From Trichoplax adhaerens (Eukaryota; Placozoa; Uniplacotomia; Trichoplacea; Trichoplacidae), in contig NW_002060943.1 of assembly GCF_000150275.1 (NCBI RefSeq), forward strand, positions 6,064,559 through 6,128,558: a stretch of DNA of 64,000 bases, given 5' to 3'. The translations under genes and the position numbers were made by a program. The first letter of the stretch is position 1, and every line of letters starts with the position of its first letter. The notes under the pieces are model-generated. The model ran no database searches, was not told where the DNA came from, and was given only the letters and a program-made list of their open reading frames with translations. Of the stretch, positions 51,113 to 64,000 are shown in pieces.

Positions 51113-51567
51113 TGCGCAGTTCAGTCTTGCCTTATTTCCAGGATTTTCGCTGCCATGGACTAGTGACATTGCTTTTGCTCGTGATTGATGCTTAGTGCCA
51201 TGTGAAAAGTATACATTGTATCTGTACCGTAAGCCAGTAATGTACAGTACACTGCCAACTTTACGGACGATGATGTCACCTACGGCGATTGATTACTGGA
51301 TTTATCGGACGGAAAGTATCTCTATGGGAGTATCATGCACAAATGACTAGCAAAACTAATGTCCACATAATGAGTCTAAAGCAATAAGTTAACAATAAGG
51401 AAAAGGGCCTTCATGCAGGTGACATTTTTTGTTCGCATGACGTACACAATAAGCACTACAGTCTACAGTACTTTTAGAGAAACATAGCACTGTCGAAATG
51501 TACTGTACAGTATCGTACTCTTTAGCAAAGGTGGATGCTAGCAGACGGAGAGGACGCTGCTACCTTA
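51113..51567. repeat. Tandem repeat before GALK2, unit 2
   Basis: Directly follows unit 1. It is about 38 bp longer because of extra bases around 51470-51520 that include TACTGTACAGTA. Its end (GCAGACGGAGAGGACGCTGC) lies within the possible long form of GALK2 exon 1, so the duplication took in promoter or 5' UTR sequence. Confidence 0.92.
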
Positions 51568-51630
51568 GGGCCTACGCCCATCCGACAACAAAGTCTCCCA
51601 CTGCAGCTACTCTCGACTGGACATAACAAG

Positions 51631-54600
51631 ATGGAAGGCGAAGGCGAAAGCAGTTTAATTGTCCATAGTTTAGCAGATATCTATCCTGGCAGTTCACAAG
51701 CTGCCAATGAGAGGTAAAAACTATACAGTAGCAGTACACGAAACCATGATGTTTCGTAACTATTTACGGTAAAGTAGATTCCTATTTGATGTCATGGCTA
51801 TACTAGACTGATTAATGTATTTACGAGCATAAACTTAAACTTAATTATATGTGCCTCGTTTATTTATGAATGACTGGTGATAGTCATATTGAACATCAAT
51901 GCGAGTACGGTCTAGTGATTAGTAAGCTAGTAAATTCTAGCTAAAAATGATTTGTTTACAGAATTACAGTACAATTAATATAGAATGACAGTCTTGATCA
52001 AGATACTACTACCATTGATAATACAGAAGTAATACGATATTATGCTGCAATCTCGATCAGTTTTGTCGCAACTTAAGCTGTAATCTTTTTTCAAACTGAT
52101 GCTTTAATAAATGCCGTCTTTCATCATAAGCGTGTAATTAAGATCAGTATCGGACTTTGAGTCATTTTGCTACAATGGTGGATTGAGTATTAATGATTGA
52201 ATGAAATGGAAATTATCATGGCATAAAGATCTACATTTTTATAAATTTATAGGTATAGGATGATGAACAAGATGTTTACGGAAAAATTGAACGTAAAGCC
52301 TCAGTATTTTGCTCGTGCTCCAGGACGTGTGAACATCATCGGTAAGAATAACAAATGATACTGACGTCAATCAAGAATGCATAGAATACGGACACAACAG
52401 ACCTTAGACGATATCGAGATTTCTTTATACCTCTATGCCTAGCTAGCAAGCAGATAGTAGAATACAGTACATGCCCCCATACACATAACTTCAATTCGAT
52501 ATTTCATCATGATATCCAACTGTCTGTGATAAACTACTGTGAATTGATCACCAATGAATTCACTCACTCACGTTTTCAGCAACTGAGACAGGACTAACTT
52601 CAATGATGGTTACAATTATTCTCTAGGTGAACATATTGACTATTGTGGTTACGGCGTATTTCCTATGGCTTTGGAACAAGATATCGTCATAGCAGTGGCC
52701 GTCAATCAAGATCAAAAATTAAGAATCTTCAACACCAATGAACAATTTAAGTAAGATATAAAAAACGGATTTAGTAAATTATTTGTTCCAGAGCTAAAAT
52801 TTTATCCTTCTTGCTTTTAAAGTTCAATTATAACTTAAATTACATCACAGATCATTCGAATGCGATTGTAATGATGTCAAAATTGACGGCATAAATTGGT
52901 ATCATTACTTTCTTTGCGGCTACAAAGTATGTATAAATACAATGGCCAGTTGACATTGTCGGTTTCACAGCTGTGAAACCGACCCATTGTCCGATGATAT
53001 TCTTGATGCAGTATTGTTTTTGTAAATTTACTACATAGGGTATCTGTGAAGCACTAAACTTATCAACAACTGTTGGTATGGATGTATTAGTAGATGGCAC
53101 TATACCAAAGGTAACTAAAATACTCCATCTGATATCATATACCATCATTTCAAAACAACGTCGGAAATATTTCTTTTTGCGAATAGAGTGCAGGACTATC
53201 AAGTTCATCTGCTTTGGTATGCTGCGCTGGTTTAGCTACATTACGTGCAAATAATGGATCGCTAAGCCGTGTAAGAAATATTTTAATCAGATAGCGTACA
53301 AATTTATCGACTAAACATAAGTGATCGTTTATATCATTGATGTTATGTATACTAGGTTGAATTAGCTGAAGTCTGTGCTGCCTGTGAAAGATATATTGGC
53401 ACGCAAGGCGGAGGGTTAGTAAGAAACGTAAAATTTTCGTTGATAAAGTTCTGAAATCTTCTGTTGCGTATAACAGACAATGTACACGATATCAAGTTAA
53501 ATATATTTATAATATTTACCGTATACACGTGTATTATAGGATGGATCAATCAATCTCATTCCTAGCTGAAGGAGGAAAGGTATCGATGTTTAACCAGTTA
53601 ACTCTTGAATGCTTAAATGATATCTTGTAAAACTCAAACTGATTTTTATCACAGGCAAAATTGATCGAATTTAATCCACTTCGAGCAACAAATGTAAATC
53701 TACCCGCTGACAGTGCGTTTGTCATTTCGAATTGCATGGTAAGCGATCCTGAATTTGCGTTCAAAAATTACATCGATGAAAATAGCAATTAGCAATCATA
53801 AATGATATGAATCATATCGTTGAATTCGGAGAATAGGTGGAAATGAAAAAATCGGAAACAGCTTCTACTCATTTTAATGTTCGTGTTGCTGAATGTGTGA
53901 TATCGGCCAAGGTAGAGTTCACTTTCCCTCCAATTTAATTCCATGTGCAATTCTAATAATTACACTCTAATAAAGATTCTAGCGCAATGTAATAATTTGA
54001 AGTGGAAAGATATAAAAACATTGGGAGAACTCCAAAAGACGTTAGATAAAGATCTAAATCAAATGCTACAATTGATAGAGAAGAATTTACATAAAGATCC
54101 TTATACTCGTCAGGAAATTTGCTCTATTCTTAAAATTGAAGTGAGTCAAGTGTGGCTTTTCTTTTTTAGTTATTTCATGTGTCATTAAATGTATTTAACA
54201 TATAGTATTGGGTTTTCAAGATTTTCGTTGTATTTATGGATCTTAGGATTCTGATTTTGAGAAACATGTTGTTTCATCAGCTGCAAAAGATGCTGCGTTA
54301 TTTAAATTATATGATCGATCCCTGCATGTGTATTCGGAAGCTAATCGAGTGTTAACATCGAAAAAAATTTGTGACGAAGCGAGTTCTGAAGCCAGCGAAG
54401 TAAATCTTTTTCATTTTAAAAATAAACCATCTGGAATAGGTTATTGTTAGATGCCACATGATTGATACGGTTGTTGTTAAACACTTATTTTAGCTTCTTG
54501 GACGATTAATGTCTGAAAGTCATTCTAGCTGTAGCAGCAAGTACGAGTGTAGTTGTCCGGAATTAGATAAACTGGTGGAAGCATGCATGTCAGTACTAAT

Positions 54601-54872
54601 CATTTCATTACTTAGATTCCGCTCTATCCGAGTTTTAGACTAACTGTATTATTCATCTGCAAAGGTCCTGCGGGTCTTTAGGAAGTCGATTAACTGGAGC
54701 AGGCTGGGGTGGATGTGCAGTTTCAATTGTACGCAAAACCGATGCGAAAAACTTTGTTCGTAGTCTTTTTGAAGAATACTACGCATGCAAAGGTTACAAA
54801 TGGGAAGATGCTGATCAAATTCTATTTAGCACAGAGCCAGGAACTGGTGCTGCGTTGTACTTACCAAATTAG
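51631..54872 (+). CDS. GALK2: N-acetylgalactosamine kinase / galactokinase 2 (GHMP kinase)
   Basis: Phosphorylates GalNAc (and galactose weakly) at C1 with ATP in cytosolic sugar salvage. Fourteen exons: 51631-51713, 52259-52341, 52627-52750, 52851-52926, 53039-53110, 53187-53270, 53356-53414, 53540-53579, 53655-53738, 53837-53911, 53976-54140, 54247-54399, 54494-54588, 54665-54872. Joined in phase they give 466 residues (human 458). Motifs are [19 protein letters not shown] (46-64, galactokinase signature), [13 protein letters not shown] (147-159, ATP loop), [13 protein letters not shown] (185-197, catalytic Asp region), [19 protein letters not shown] and [11 protein letters not shown] (405-415). 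[11 protein letters not shown] matches GALK2 rather than GALK1. An ATG at 51535 would add 32 residues within repeat unit 2; I prefer 51631. The exon 2 acceptor has an alternative six bases upstream. Confidence 0.95.
52958..52983. repeat. Perfect 26-bp palindrome in a GALK2 intron
   Basis: GTCGGTTTCACAG (52958-52970) is followed without spacer by its reverse complement CTGTGAAACCGAC (52971-52983). It lies in intron 4, between exons ending at 52926 and starting at 53039. Confidence 0.95.
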
Positions 54873-57838
54873 ATTTATAAAATTGGGATGTGTTCAATTG
54901 TGAATGAAAAAAGTACACTCCTAAAAATCTAGTTTAATTGATTTTTAATAATCATAATCTATATTGACTAACATTTATGGATAGCTAGTACAATGAAAAG
55001 TTAGTAACGTAAAATTAAATCAACTAGTGAAATCTAGAATACAATCTGCCGAAAGGTATGTTTTGACTACATCTCAAAAATATAGGTGAGAGTCCATTAG
55101 TCCAAAACTCAGTTATTATCGTTCAAAGATCACGAAAGATATTAGATTTTTATTGCTCCCATAAATCAATAACTTCTAGCATTCAATTGTAACATTCAAT
55201 CGTACCGGAAATCACTGTGTAACACTTATTTGTTTTATATTACAATTAGTATTGTAACGATTCTTTTATTTTTTCATATATGACTGATGAGAAATTTTAT
55301 TTTGACTTTATTAAAGATATGAACTTGCGATAAAACTAAGTCAAAATGTTCACTTTGGTACACCGAGATTAAAGATTATCTCGATCTACCCTGTTATTCG
55401 TTGTCATAATTTTTTTTTTTTAGGCGCAGTAAGACTTCAATAAAGACCAATAAACGATATTTTTCCTTGTTTAGGATTGTTGTAAGATGTAGATTTTAAC
55501 AAATACTTTTTAAATAGTACATTTGTAAGCTGTATGATCAGAAACTACATTTAATACTACAAGAACGATTATGATTACATATCATAGTCTATAATCACAT
55601 ATATATATTTAACTAAAGCGATTATGAGTGACTTAAGTAGTTTTTTTTGCAACAACTGATCTACTGAAGCTATGATTAGATTATGAAAAGCACAAAAATA
55701 ACAATTATTGGATATTAACAGTAGGATTTAGGCATAATTTGTAGGTTACAATTATTGCTTTCAATAATTTATTCTAGCTATTGCACAGTTTACAACGGAA
55801 ACAGATGAGGAAACAATCCGATCAATACAGCACCTGCAACTTCTAATATCGATAAATGTTTAGATAAGTTGGAGGCTCAATTTTGTATATCGACAATTTC
55901 ACCCCTCTTTCGTGGATATCTTAATATATACAGCTAATTTTCATTGTTCCACTCGACTGCATTAAGGTGTACAAATCTATAAGTAACTATCAATTTTGAT
56001 CGAAAATAATCTGGCTCTAACAGTATATCAATCCATCATATAATGCTCAATATCCAATTTGATTGATTACATTGTGAATATCAAGTACATATCGACTAGA
56101 AAATGATACCGTTGTATTTTTTGTTGCCAAAGGATACACTACTGTACCTAAGTTGGGAACAAGCGAGCTACAATATCGTCTTTTCAGAAAATAAATTTAA
56201 CTTTCGCCTGTGCACAAATCTGGTGAATGTTCTCATACGACATGATTAGTTACTAAGATACAGTATTAAAAGTATTAAGATATTGCTCTCATATTTTACT
56301 ATATTGGTTATTACGCAGACTTTAGATCAAAGTAACCTATTTAATTATTTTGATGAGGAAATGAGATTATAAATTGCGTATAGGTAATACTAATCATCAA
56401 GATTCCTCCAAAACAATGTAATACTAAGTTTCGTGGCAGAAACGATATACTGTAAACCTTCTCCTTACGCATAAACGATAAAATAACGAACTCTCTTTAT
56501 TGTGAAAGGTGACTCGCTTTTAAACCTCCAATCTATATTCGCGAGCAGTTGTAGAGTATATATCAAAATTTATGACACTTTATGCTCGATTTTAAAATAC
56601 ATTGGAACATGCATATAACATGAGACAGTCATGATTAGAACACAATTTGACCTTAAGCTCTCCTTTAAATTACGTATCTAAATAATTCACTCGTTCTTAC
56701 CGGAAAATGAATTAGTAATACAATCTATAGCCTAACCATGTAACGATCAAATACAATGCCTCAATACTTAACGGTGGCCTTTAACACCATGATACTAATT
56801 GATTAAAATTAATAAGATGAAAGATATTGAAATATAAAGAGATAATTAGATTTAATCATAAGCAGATGAAGTTAAAGTACCAGAAATATATCCCTCAATA
56901 ATACCAGACTAAGAAGATATGCAATAAAATCATGATTAGATCCATCTGTCCAATATCAAGGCAACTTTTATGCGAATTTTAATTTGATAACCAGGAATGC
57001 ATTACAATAGCCTGATACTATATCCTAAAAAAAGGATGTTTAGCATAATTTTGGACTGATGATAAGAGAAGCAGAAATACTTCTATTCTTATGATTTCAC
57101 TTCCTAGTCTAATAGATCTACATCATAATTCAATGATAGTTTTCATTATTTAATTAAGTACAATTATTATTTTATATCAATTACAGCTAACAATTTACTT
57201 TAATCACCCTTTTGTAGATATCTGTAAATATTCTTGAAGAAATTGAATACTATAGACACCATAATAAAGGAGAATAAAATTATAGCCATTGAAAGTAGAA
57301 ACAGTAGATAATGAATTCCTACATTAATCATCATAAATTATTGATATTTCTTTACATTTACGAGAACGTCATTCTATCGTGCATTGGCATAACAGGTCAT
57401 AAATTAATCATAATTGCATTAAGTATGATTAGAAACGAAAGAGCGTAAATAACATTCAATGCTCTTTTACATCAAAGTCCTAGATAGCGTCGTCATTATT
57501 ATCTAACAATTGATGATCTATTGCCATATGATTTATTCACTAATATCATTCAGTTAACTTGGTTAGACCATTTTCTTTTTTTCCCTGCAATGAAAGCCTA
57601 CTGAGCGGTTATGAAGTTATAGCTAGCAACTTAGCCCTCTGTCTTCGCGAAATTCCTTAATATTCTTCATATTATCCAGCTACCATACTTTTTAACTAAC
57701 TTTATCTACTTGCAAATCATTTACTGAATATAATAGAGATCATTTACTACTTATAGAACTATTACATGCTAAAAAAAATTAAATCATTGGTTAACCAGCT
57801 AGCAAGCTAAAGATCTATCACTCTTCATCATTTTAACA
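54873..57838. other. Intergenic DNA between GALK2 and the GABA-B-like receptor
   Basis: 3.0 kb of AT-rich sequence. A T-run at about 55411-55423 is the only simple repeat of note. No gene, RNA or strong repeat was recognised. Confidence 0.5.
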
Positions 57839-60800
57839 ATGAAATGGACACTAAACCTTTTCATCTTGACGGGTGAATTGATACTATATATGGTAGCATC
57901 CGAAAAGGTACAAGAAAAAAGAAACCTTTACCTTGGTGGATTTTTTGCAGTCAATTTAACTAAAGAAAACTGGAATGGCGCTGGCATTATTCCTAGCGTT
58001 CAAATGGCAATTGAAGATATAAATAATCGAAATGATATCTTGAATGATTACAACTTAATTCTACTATGGAATGACACACAGGTAAGTTTAACGATTCGTC
58101 ATTGCTTTATGATATATATGCGTATTTATCACATAATAGTCGAATACGACATATCTTTATCGATACATACGATTACAGGTTATTACTTCATCACTTTCAG
58201 TTTGATTGTATAATATTCTTTGCGAAGTTTTAAGAAATATGTAAAATTTATAAAGAGAAGTATTATGAAGTAAACGTAATACGGCACTGTTGTCATCCTC
58301 CTAGCTGCGATAAACTCAATAATTCTCGAATAATTCTATCTTGAATATAATTTTTCGTAGACTGTATTATGTAAAAAGATCATAAATTTGAAGTACACAA
58401 AAATGGGATAAGAAATAGTAGTGATAAAAATTCTACATTTGGATATGTCTTAGAAATTTTAATTGAAATATTAATACATGTTTTTGCAAAATTATTCACT
58501 TTTTCCCGTAACACGGTCTACATTTTCTGATTTTTAAACTGAAATTTCTATATCGACTAGTACAGCATTTATTCCATAACATTTCCGCGGTAAGAGTAAG
58601 TTAATAATAATATAATTAGCGCTTACAACCAAGTCCATAGTAAAGAATAATTATCATATCAGTAAATCACATTTCGAAGTGGAGTTAGAAAGTCTATTGC
58701 AGTTTATCAATAGCATTGAACTAATTATATCTCATGTGTTTTTATCATAACTAAAAATAGAAATATGTTACTATCATTTCTAAACAAGCAGTAGGGCATA
58801 AAAATTTTAGATTTAAGAAAGTAACTTATATGTCGTATTTCATTATTATAACTTTATCTATCATCAATGCAAAGTCTACCTACTGAATGTTCGAATATAT
58901 GAACGAAATTGTCTAATTTCTTAATTCGTACAACGTACAGTATAGCTGCTACTTCCTATGCTTCCGAGTTTCTCAGAGTTCATAAGTTCGTTAACTACTG
59001 TATAAGCCGTTTCTAAGTGATCTTGATGAGTTCATACAATTTTAGGTATACGCGTAAATGTACAAAGAACTGGTTCTAGTCGTACCGTAATTATAGCAAA
59101 CAAAATTATCTTATTTGTATACAATATGTAAGGTAATTGCAAATTAGTATAAGTATTGGTAGCTAATTTATGAATTACGGACACATACAATAAATTGAAT
59201 TTTAAGTATACATTTGCAATCTGACATTGTAATTAATATTCGAACGGTGAATAAAATCAGTATACATAAACTCCTACGCTAAACAGTCAACTCAATGTTT
59301 TAAAAATGCTTTTAGATTTTATTGATACGTTTTGAAAAAAATTGACTTATCCACTGATATTTAATATTTACGGTCATTCTTAAGTTCTATATAATAACAT
59401 ACCATAAATATAATTCGTTCTGTATATATTTCATAAAAAGCATTATTACCCATCATTTTCGAAAATATGCGCACCTTAATCTGACTGTACAAGACGCTTT
59501 CTGGTAGTTTAGTCAGCTCTAAATTCATACATGAAATATTGTAAGTCACTGCCAAACCATATTATGAAATGGCCGGACTGTTAATTTTTCACTCTTTAAT
59601 TAAGATTATAGAACAAAAAATGGATATATTTAATAGTTTTGGTAATTTATTTTGCCCCCGAAATTTGCAATTGATATTAAATTCATTGCAAATAAAACTT
59701 CTGATAATATGCTAAGAACTATCTTAATTGATATCGTTAGTCATCTTCTAATTTAAATTATGTAAAATAGATTGCTAAAGTATTTGACAATTTACTTTAT
59801 CGATAATCTTGCTCTTTACGAAATATTCCATATTTCCTAAGTTATTTTTTCAATGTAAATAGCCTTTAGCTTTTATTCAGTAATTTTCTGACTTTTTAAT
59901 TTTAAAGGATAAGAAATAAATTATGTTATGATTAGATAATAGCCAAATTAGGACTCAGTTTACGCAAAAATACATACGGTAGATCTTAAGCTAGTTTATC
60001 TTTTGGAAAGTAAACATCCAAAGCCAATATAACCCATAATAGATGAGAGATACACGTCAAGAGCGCTTAGCTAGAAGGTTTACTTACCCTAGCTTTACAA
60101 ACTGTCAACACTTAGCTTGTTAAGAATCTATATGTTCTATATAGTTGGCCGATTTTTTAACAATCTCGTAAATAGTAAATGACATCATTCTATCACAATT
60201 TATTACCATACTTATTAAATGTAACCATAAAAATGAGATAAATAGCCTCTATAAGAATTAGGATTAGCTTTGCTGATCTAATGTACCAACATAAGGTAGT
60301 ACATAGCCAATTCTAAGACCTTAACAGTATTGCCTGATTCTACTCCAATGTCAACAAGTACACAATGATATCTTGAACCTTGAACTTTTTATCTACTTTA
60401 CTATATTATAATAAAAAATTATATCCTAAACAAATTAACGGTAATAAAATTAGTTAAAGCCGCACGTCTTATTGATATGATAGCCAATTTCTTGAAATAT
60501 AACACATTTGATTTGATGTTGCAATACGAAGTTTAAACTATTTTCGCTCTGCAAGACTAATAAACCTTACATCTGACTGAATTAGAGATATTAAGTTAAG
60601 ATTCTAAATAGATTAGGTAATTTAAAATCTCATTGTTATTTTCTCTTTCATTTTAACAGGGATCTCCGGGATTGGCTAACAAAATACTTTTCGATATGGT
60701 TTCTAGTAAACCAACTAAAATTGCATTACTAGGACCTGGCTATTCGGTTACAGCACGATCAGTAGCATTAGTATCCTATTTCTATGGTTTGAATGTAGTA

Positions 60801-63800
60801 AGTAAAGTAAAATATTCAAATTAAATTTTGCTATGCACTAATTACTGACTGTTTATAGTCCTATAATAAGAAATTTTTAAATGAAACGATAGAGGTTTGA
60901 TATGTACTTATTTTATTTAAAATCTAAACAAGCTTCTTCCGTTATTGATGATAATGATAGTTTAGCAATAGCTGCTATAGCGATAGCTATTACCTGAAGA
61001 TTGCTGTAGATATTGCGATGTAAACTTTCAGCCCACTCAATCCTCAAAAAAGTGTAATTCTTGTTTAATATCATCGCTAAACTAAATTCGGAATGACAGG
61101 TGTTAAGCTAAAATATCAATCATTACCTATATCTTTACGGTATCACTTTCCAACTCAGTAACTAACTATCCTCTAACTCATTTGACAAGCCAAATAATTC
61201 TTTATTCGAAAATGGTAAATGTAATTTTTACTTAATATTCTATTTTAACTCGGCAATAATACCAAACGAGTTAATCTAGTGTATTATCAATTATTTATTG
61301 CTACGCTTAATAAAACAAAAATTGTAATTTCCTATCAACTCATTTCATATTGTTTCTTCTGACAGGTATCGTATTCTGCCCAAGCCAATCTTCTAGCTGA
61401 TCGTAGCACTTTTAAGTATTTTTATCGGACTTGCGCATCGGATTATGATTATAACATGCCAAGAATATCGACGTGCAAATATTTCAATTGGACAAAAGTG
61501 GCTATTATCTATGAAAATGATCAATTATTTGTCACGGTAATTATTTCAACTGAATTATAAACAATCTTAACGGAATTGGTTAATTCTAGGCAAGCGCTAC
61601 GTTAACAATACTCTATGATAGCTTAATGTTAAGAAAATCTTATAGTATGACTTTCAAATTGGACTAGGTTAAGAAGTGCTTTACAGAAATGTAGTTGTAT
61701 TTCTTCTTAACTATTCGTATTATTCGGTGTCAAGATTCGCATATTATTCGTAACTAATTTCGAGCTGACACATTGCTCCTTAAGAATCAGTAACATAACT
61801 GAATTGGTTGTGGTTATTTGTTCTTAATTACGATTTCTAATTGGTGAATTTACGGCCCTAACACAAATTGTAGTGTAATATGGCTTTCATGTTATGGGGA
61901 ATCAATTACGTAACACACCTATTTTATGAAGTCTGCCTTTTATCACGTAATTAATATAGTATTCTGAGCCATATATAGATATTAGAACTATTTTTAGGAT
62001 ACAACAGCTTTCATAACATAAATAATGCTGTTAAGTACGATATCGATTAGTAGTAGCTTCTAGCTTAGAAGAAATATAAATGGTAAGATAATATTAGTAG
62101 ATACAAAGCAAAATTTCATGTAATATGTGCCTATAGCATTACAAATATTACGAAATTCCATCTGATAAACGCAGGCTATCAACGCCCATCAGATAATTCA
62201 AGTTCTCATTATCAATTCTAATCATTTATTTACGTAATATAGGGCATAAACCAATTTAAAGCAATTTTAGAAGAGCACAAAATCGAAGTTATTACAGTTG
62301 AAAATTTTGAACAAGGAGGCGATATGACAGATCAAATGAGATCATTGAAGGTATACCAGCAATATTTTATCTTTTTAACTCACTAGATGTAGAATTACGA
62401 TCGATTATACTTAGTAAAGCTTCAATAAAAATCTTACAAAATAATATGATTAATTAGTAATATCATAGTTAATAAAAAACAAGTGCATTAATCATTTTAA
62501 TAGAAAAACTTTTTTATATTATAGAATAAAGGAGCCCGAATTATCTTCGGGTTCTTCTACGAAGACAACGCTCGTCGAGCTATGTGCACAGTAAGTCCTA
62601 CAATTCCTGCAATTATGCGATATCTAATAGATTCTATTTACATCTTATTGATAGTAGATTACTATACTTATGTTCTTATAGCTTAAGTATTCGTTCTTTA
62701 ATAGCATTGAGAAGGGTCAAGATATACTATAGTAAAATTGGTGTATCCTAATACTTATTTACACATTGTAAATCTAGCTATCATCAAGAGCAACACCATA
62801 AATGTTCTGTAAAAATCCTAGGATTTCCAATATTAAAATGTACTACTTCATCAAATGATAACAGCATCTCATATCAGATAGTTGTAATTACCAAAGCGAT
62901 GTAAGCTATTGAAGTTCAGTCAAAAATTTTAATTTTTATATTAAATACCATCAGTTTATTAAACATTATCCTACATTCGACAACTCTTGTTCGTTGTTTT
63001 AGTTGTTGATAGAAACTGCTATTGCTTATTCAGATTTTCATAATTACTATCAAATACTGTAACATATCAGACAATCACAGCCCATTTATTTCGTTGAAGC
63101 TGGAACTTTCTTTTATTTCGTGTTGATAAGTGGGCGATTCTATTACTCATCCAAAGTTTAATCATATAACCGGCCTGAAACTATGTTGTTCTCTTATTTA
63201 ACATAGTAAGATATTCCTTACTTTCATAGTCGGTTCGCATGTTACATATGCTATAAGCCTGAAAAATTTTTGCGAATATGAATATTCATCAGACATTAGC
63301 CTGGCTTCAATTAGCTAGACAGGCGATTCTTTGTCGCTAAGGTTAATCCGTAATCATAACTGCAACTATTGATTAACACAATGGACTTCTAAAGTTAACA
63401 TAAAGTCCTCACCCAATTACATTCCCATTAGCAAAACGAGAGTTGTTATCTTCTTCTGCATTTTATACGTACATATGTAGTTAACATCAGGCTATTTAAG
63501 CTATAGCTAAACCTGAGGTAGCTATAGCAAAATAGAACTATTATAGCTTTTACATTATAAAATATCTATCTGCAATAACAGCCTGTAATAATAGAAGCTT
63601 GTATTGCATCTGGTCTTTTGCATTTCTTGAATCTTTACCTTTTTCTCAGGCATATCATTTCGGGTTAACAGACAAGTTACATCAGTGGTTCCTTCCATCG
63701 TGGTATCCTAGTTCTTGGTGGGCTAAAGGCGATAATAATATTAACTGTACCATAGCGCAAATGCATCAAGCAGTTCAATATTATCTTGCCGTTAACGATA

Positions 63801-63838
63801 ATTCCATCAATTCTGATAAAGAAGGAATATCAGGAATG
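57839..63838 (+). CDS. GABA-B-like class C receptor, extracellular part (truncated by window end)
   Basis: Six exons of the N-terminal venus-flytrap ligand-binding domain: 57839-58081, 60660-60797, 61366-61536, 62243-62350, 62525-62590, 63650-63838. All join in phase 0 and give 305 residues. It starts with a signal peptide (MKWTLNLFILTGELILYMVAS). Then come LYLGGFFAVN and AIEDINNRNDIL, with YNLILLWNDTQ (compare LxxxHDTQ in GABBR1), GPGYSVTARSVA, SYSAQANLLADRSTFKYFYRT, WTKVAIIYEND, GARIIFGFFYEDNARRAMC, WFLPSWYPSSWW and INCTIAQMHQAVQYYL, all in the GABA-B order. The seven-helix region and tail lie beyond the window. The last donor (GGAATG|GTAATA) is presumed. Whether it binds GABA is unknown. 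Confidence 0.92.
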
Positions 63839-64000
63839 GTAATAATGCTTTCAGTAATCGCACACAGAATATATACGCGTACTTACCCTACGTGCATAGC
63901 GATATGTCTAACAATGTAATATAATTCTTTTTAGGGTTGATTTAATAAGATATCGCATGGATTTTTTATTAGTTATTAATATATCGCGTACTTTTATTTC

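Noticed and set aside
53352-53764. Minus-strand frames across GALK2 exons
   Set aside because: Antisense shadows of confirmed GALK2 exons 7-9.

Overview
This is nuclear DNA from an animal. It is AT-rich, its protein genes are split by short GT-AG introns, and it carries metazoan families: rhodopsin-type receptors, a GABA-B-type receptor, a GT14 glycosyltransferase, thymidylate synthase, KRR1, NDUFA9 and GALK2. The mix of intronless tandem receptor arrays, a GABA-B-like receptor and compact introns suggests a placozoan (Trichoplax/Hoilungia type). That is an inference from gene content, not a database match. There is no sign of a prokaryotic, viral or CRISPR system.

Region 1 (1-16 kb) is a tandem cluster of five related rhodopsin-class receptors, all on the minus strand. 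Three are intact (455-1534, 4937-6016, 9954-10997). One is a decayed copy carrying a small internal inversion (about 8570-9400). One has a single in-frame stop in an otherwise complete frame (14909-15988). The first two lie in a tandem segmental duplication of about 3 kb and share a 352-bp identical block that looks like gene conversion. Their TM2/ECL1/TM3 sequences resemble the LGR/relaxin-receptor type of class A receptor. 16-24 kb is mostly non-coding, with one weak broken coding fragment. A different rhodopsin-class receptor lies at 24432-25556 on the plus strand.

Region 2 (28-42 kb) holds thymidylate synthase (seven exons, minus) with two tandem E2F-type sites upstream, a repeat-rich stretch (30.8-31.2 kb), an unrecognised two-exon gene (33343-34197, plus), a small single-exon protein (36056-36352, minus) and a GT14/core-2 type glycosyltransferase (40234-41634, minus).

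Region 3 (43-55 kb) is gene-dense housekeeping DNA. KRR1 (twelve exons, plus) converges on NDUFA9 (twelve exons, minus). NDUFA9 is head-to-head with a small plus-strand ORF, followed by GALK2 (fourteen exons, plus). I traced the exon joins by hand; the reading frame is kept across every join and product lengths are close to those of the human proteins. The 5' flanks of these genes carry striking repeats: four 62-bp units and a GTAC-rich cluster before KRR1, and a tandem repeat of about 0.42 kb before GALK2.

Region 4 (57.8 kb to the end) is the extracellular ligand-binding part of a GABA-B-like class C receptor (six exons, plus), cut off by the window end. The genes do not form an operon or pathway. 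The closest functional links are shared receptor ancestry in region 1 and general growth functions in regions 2 and 3.
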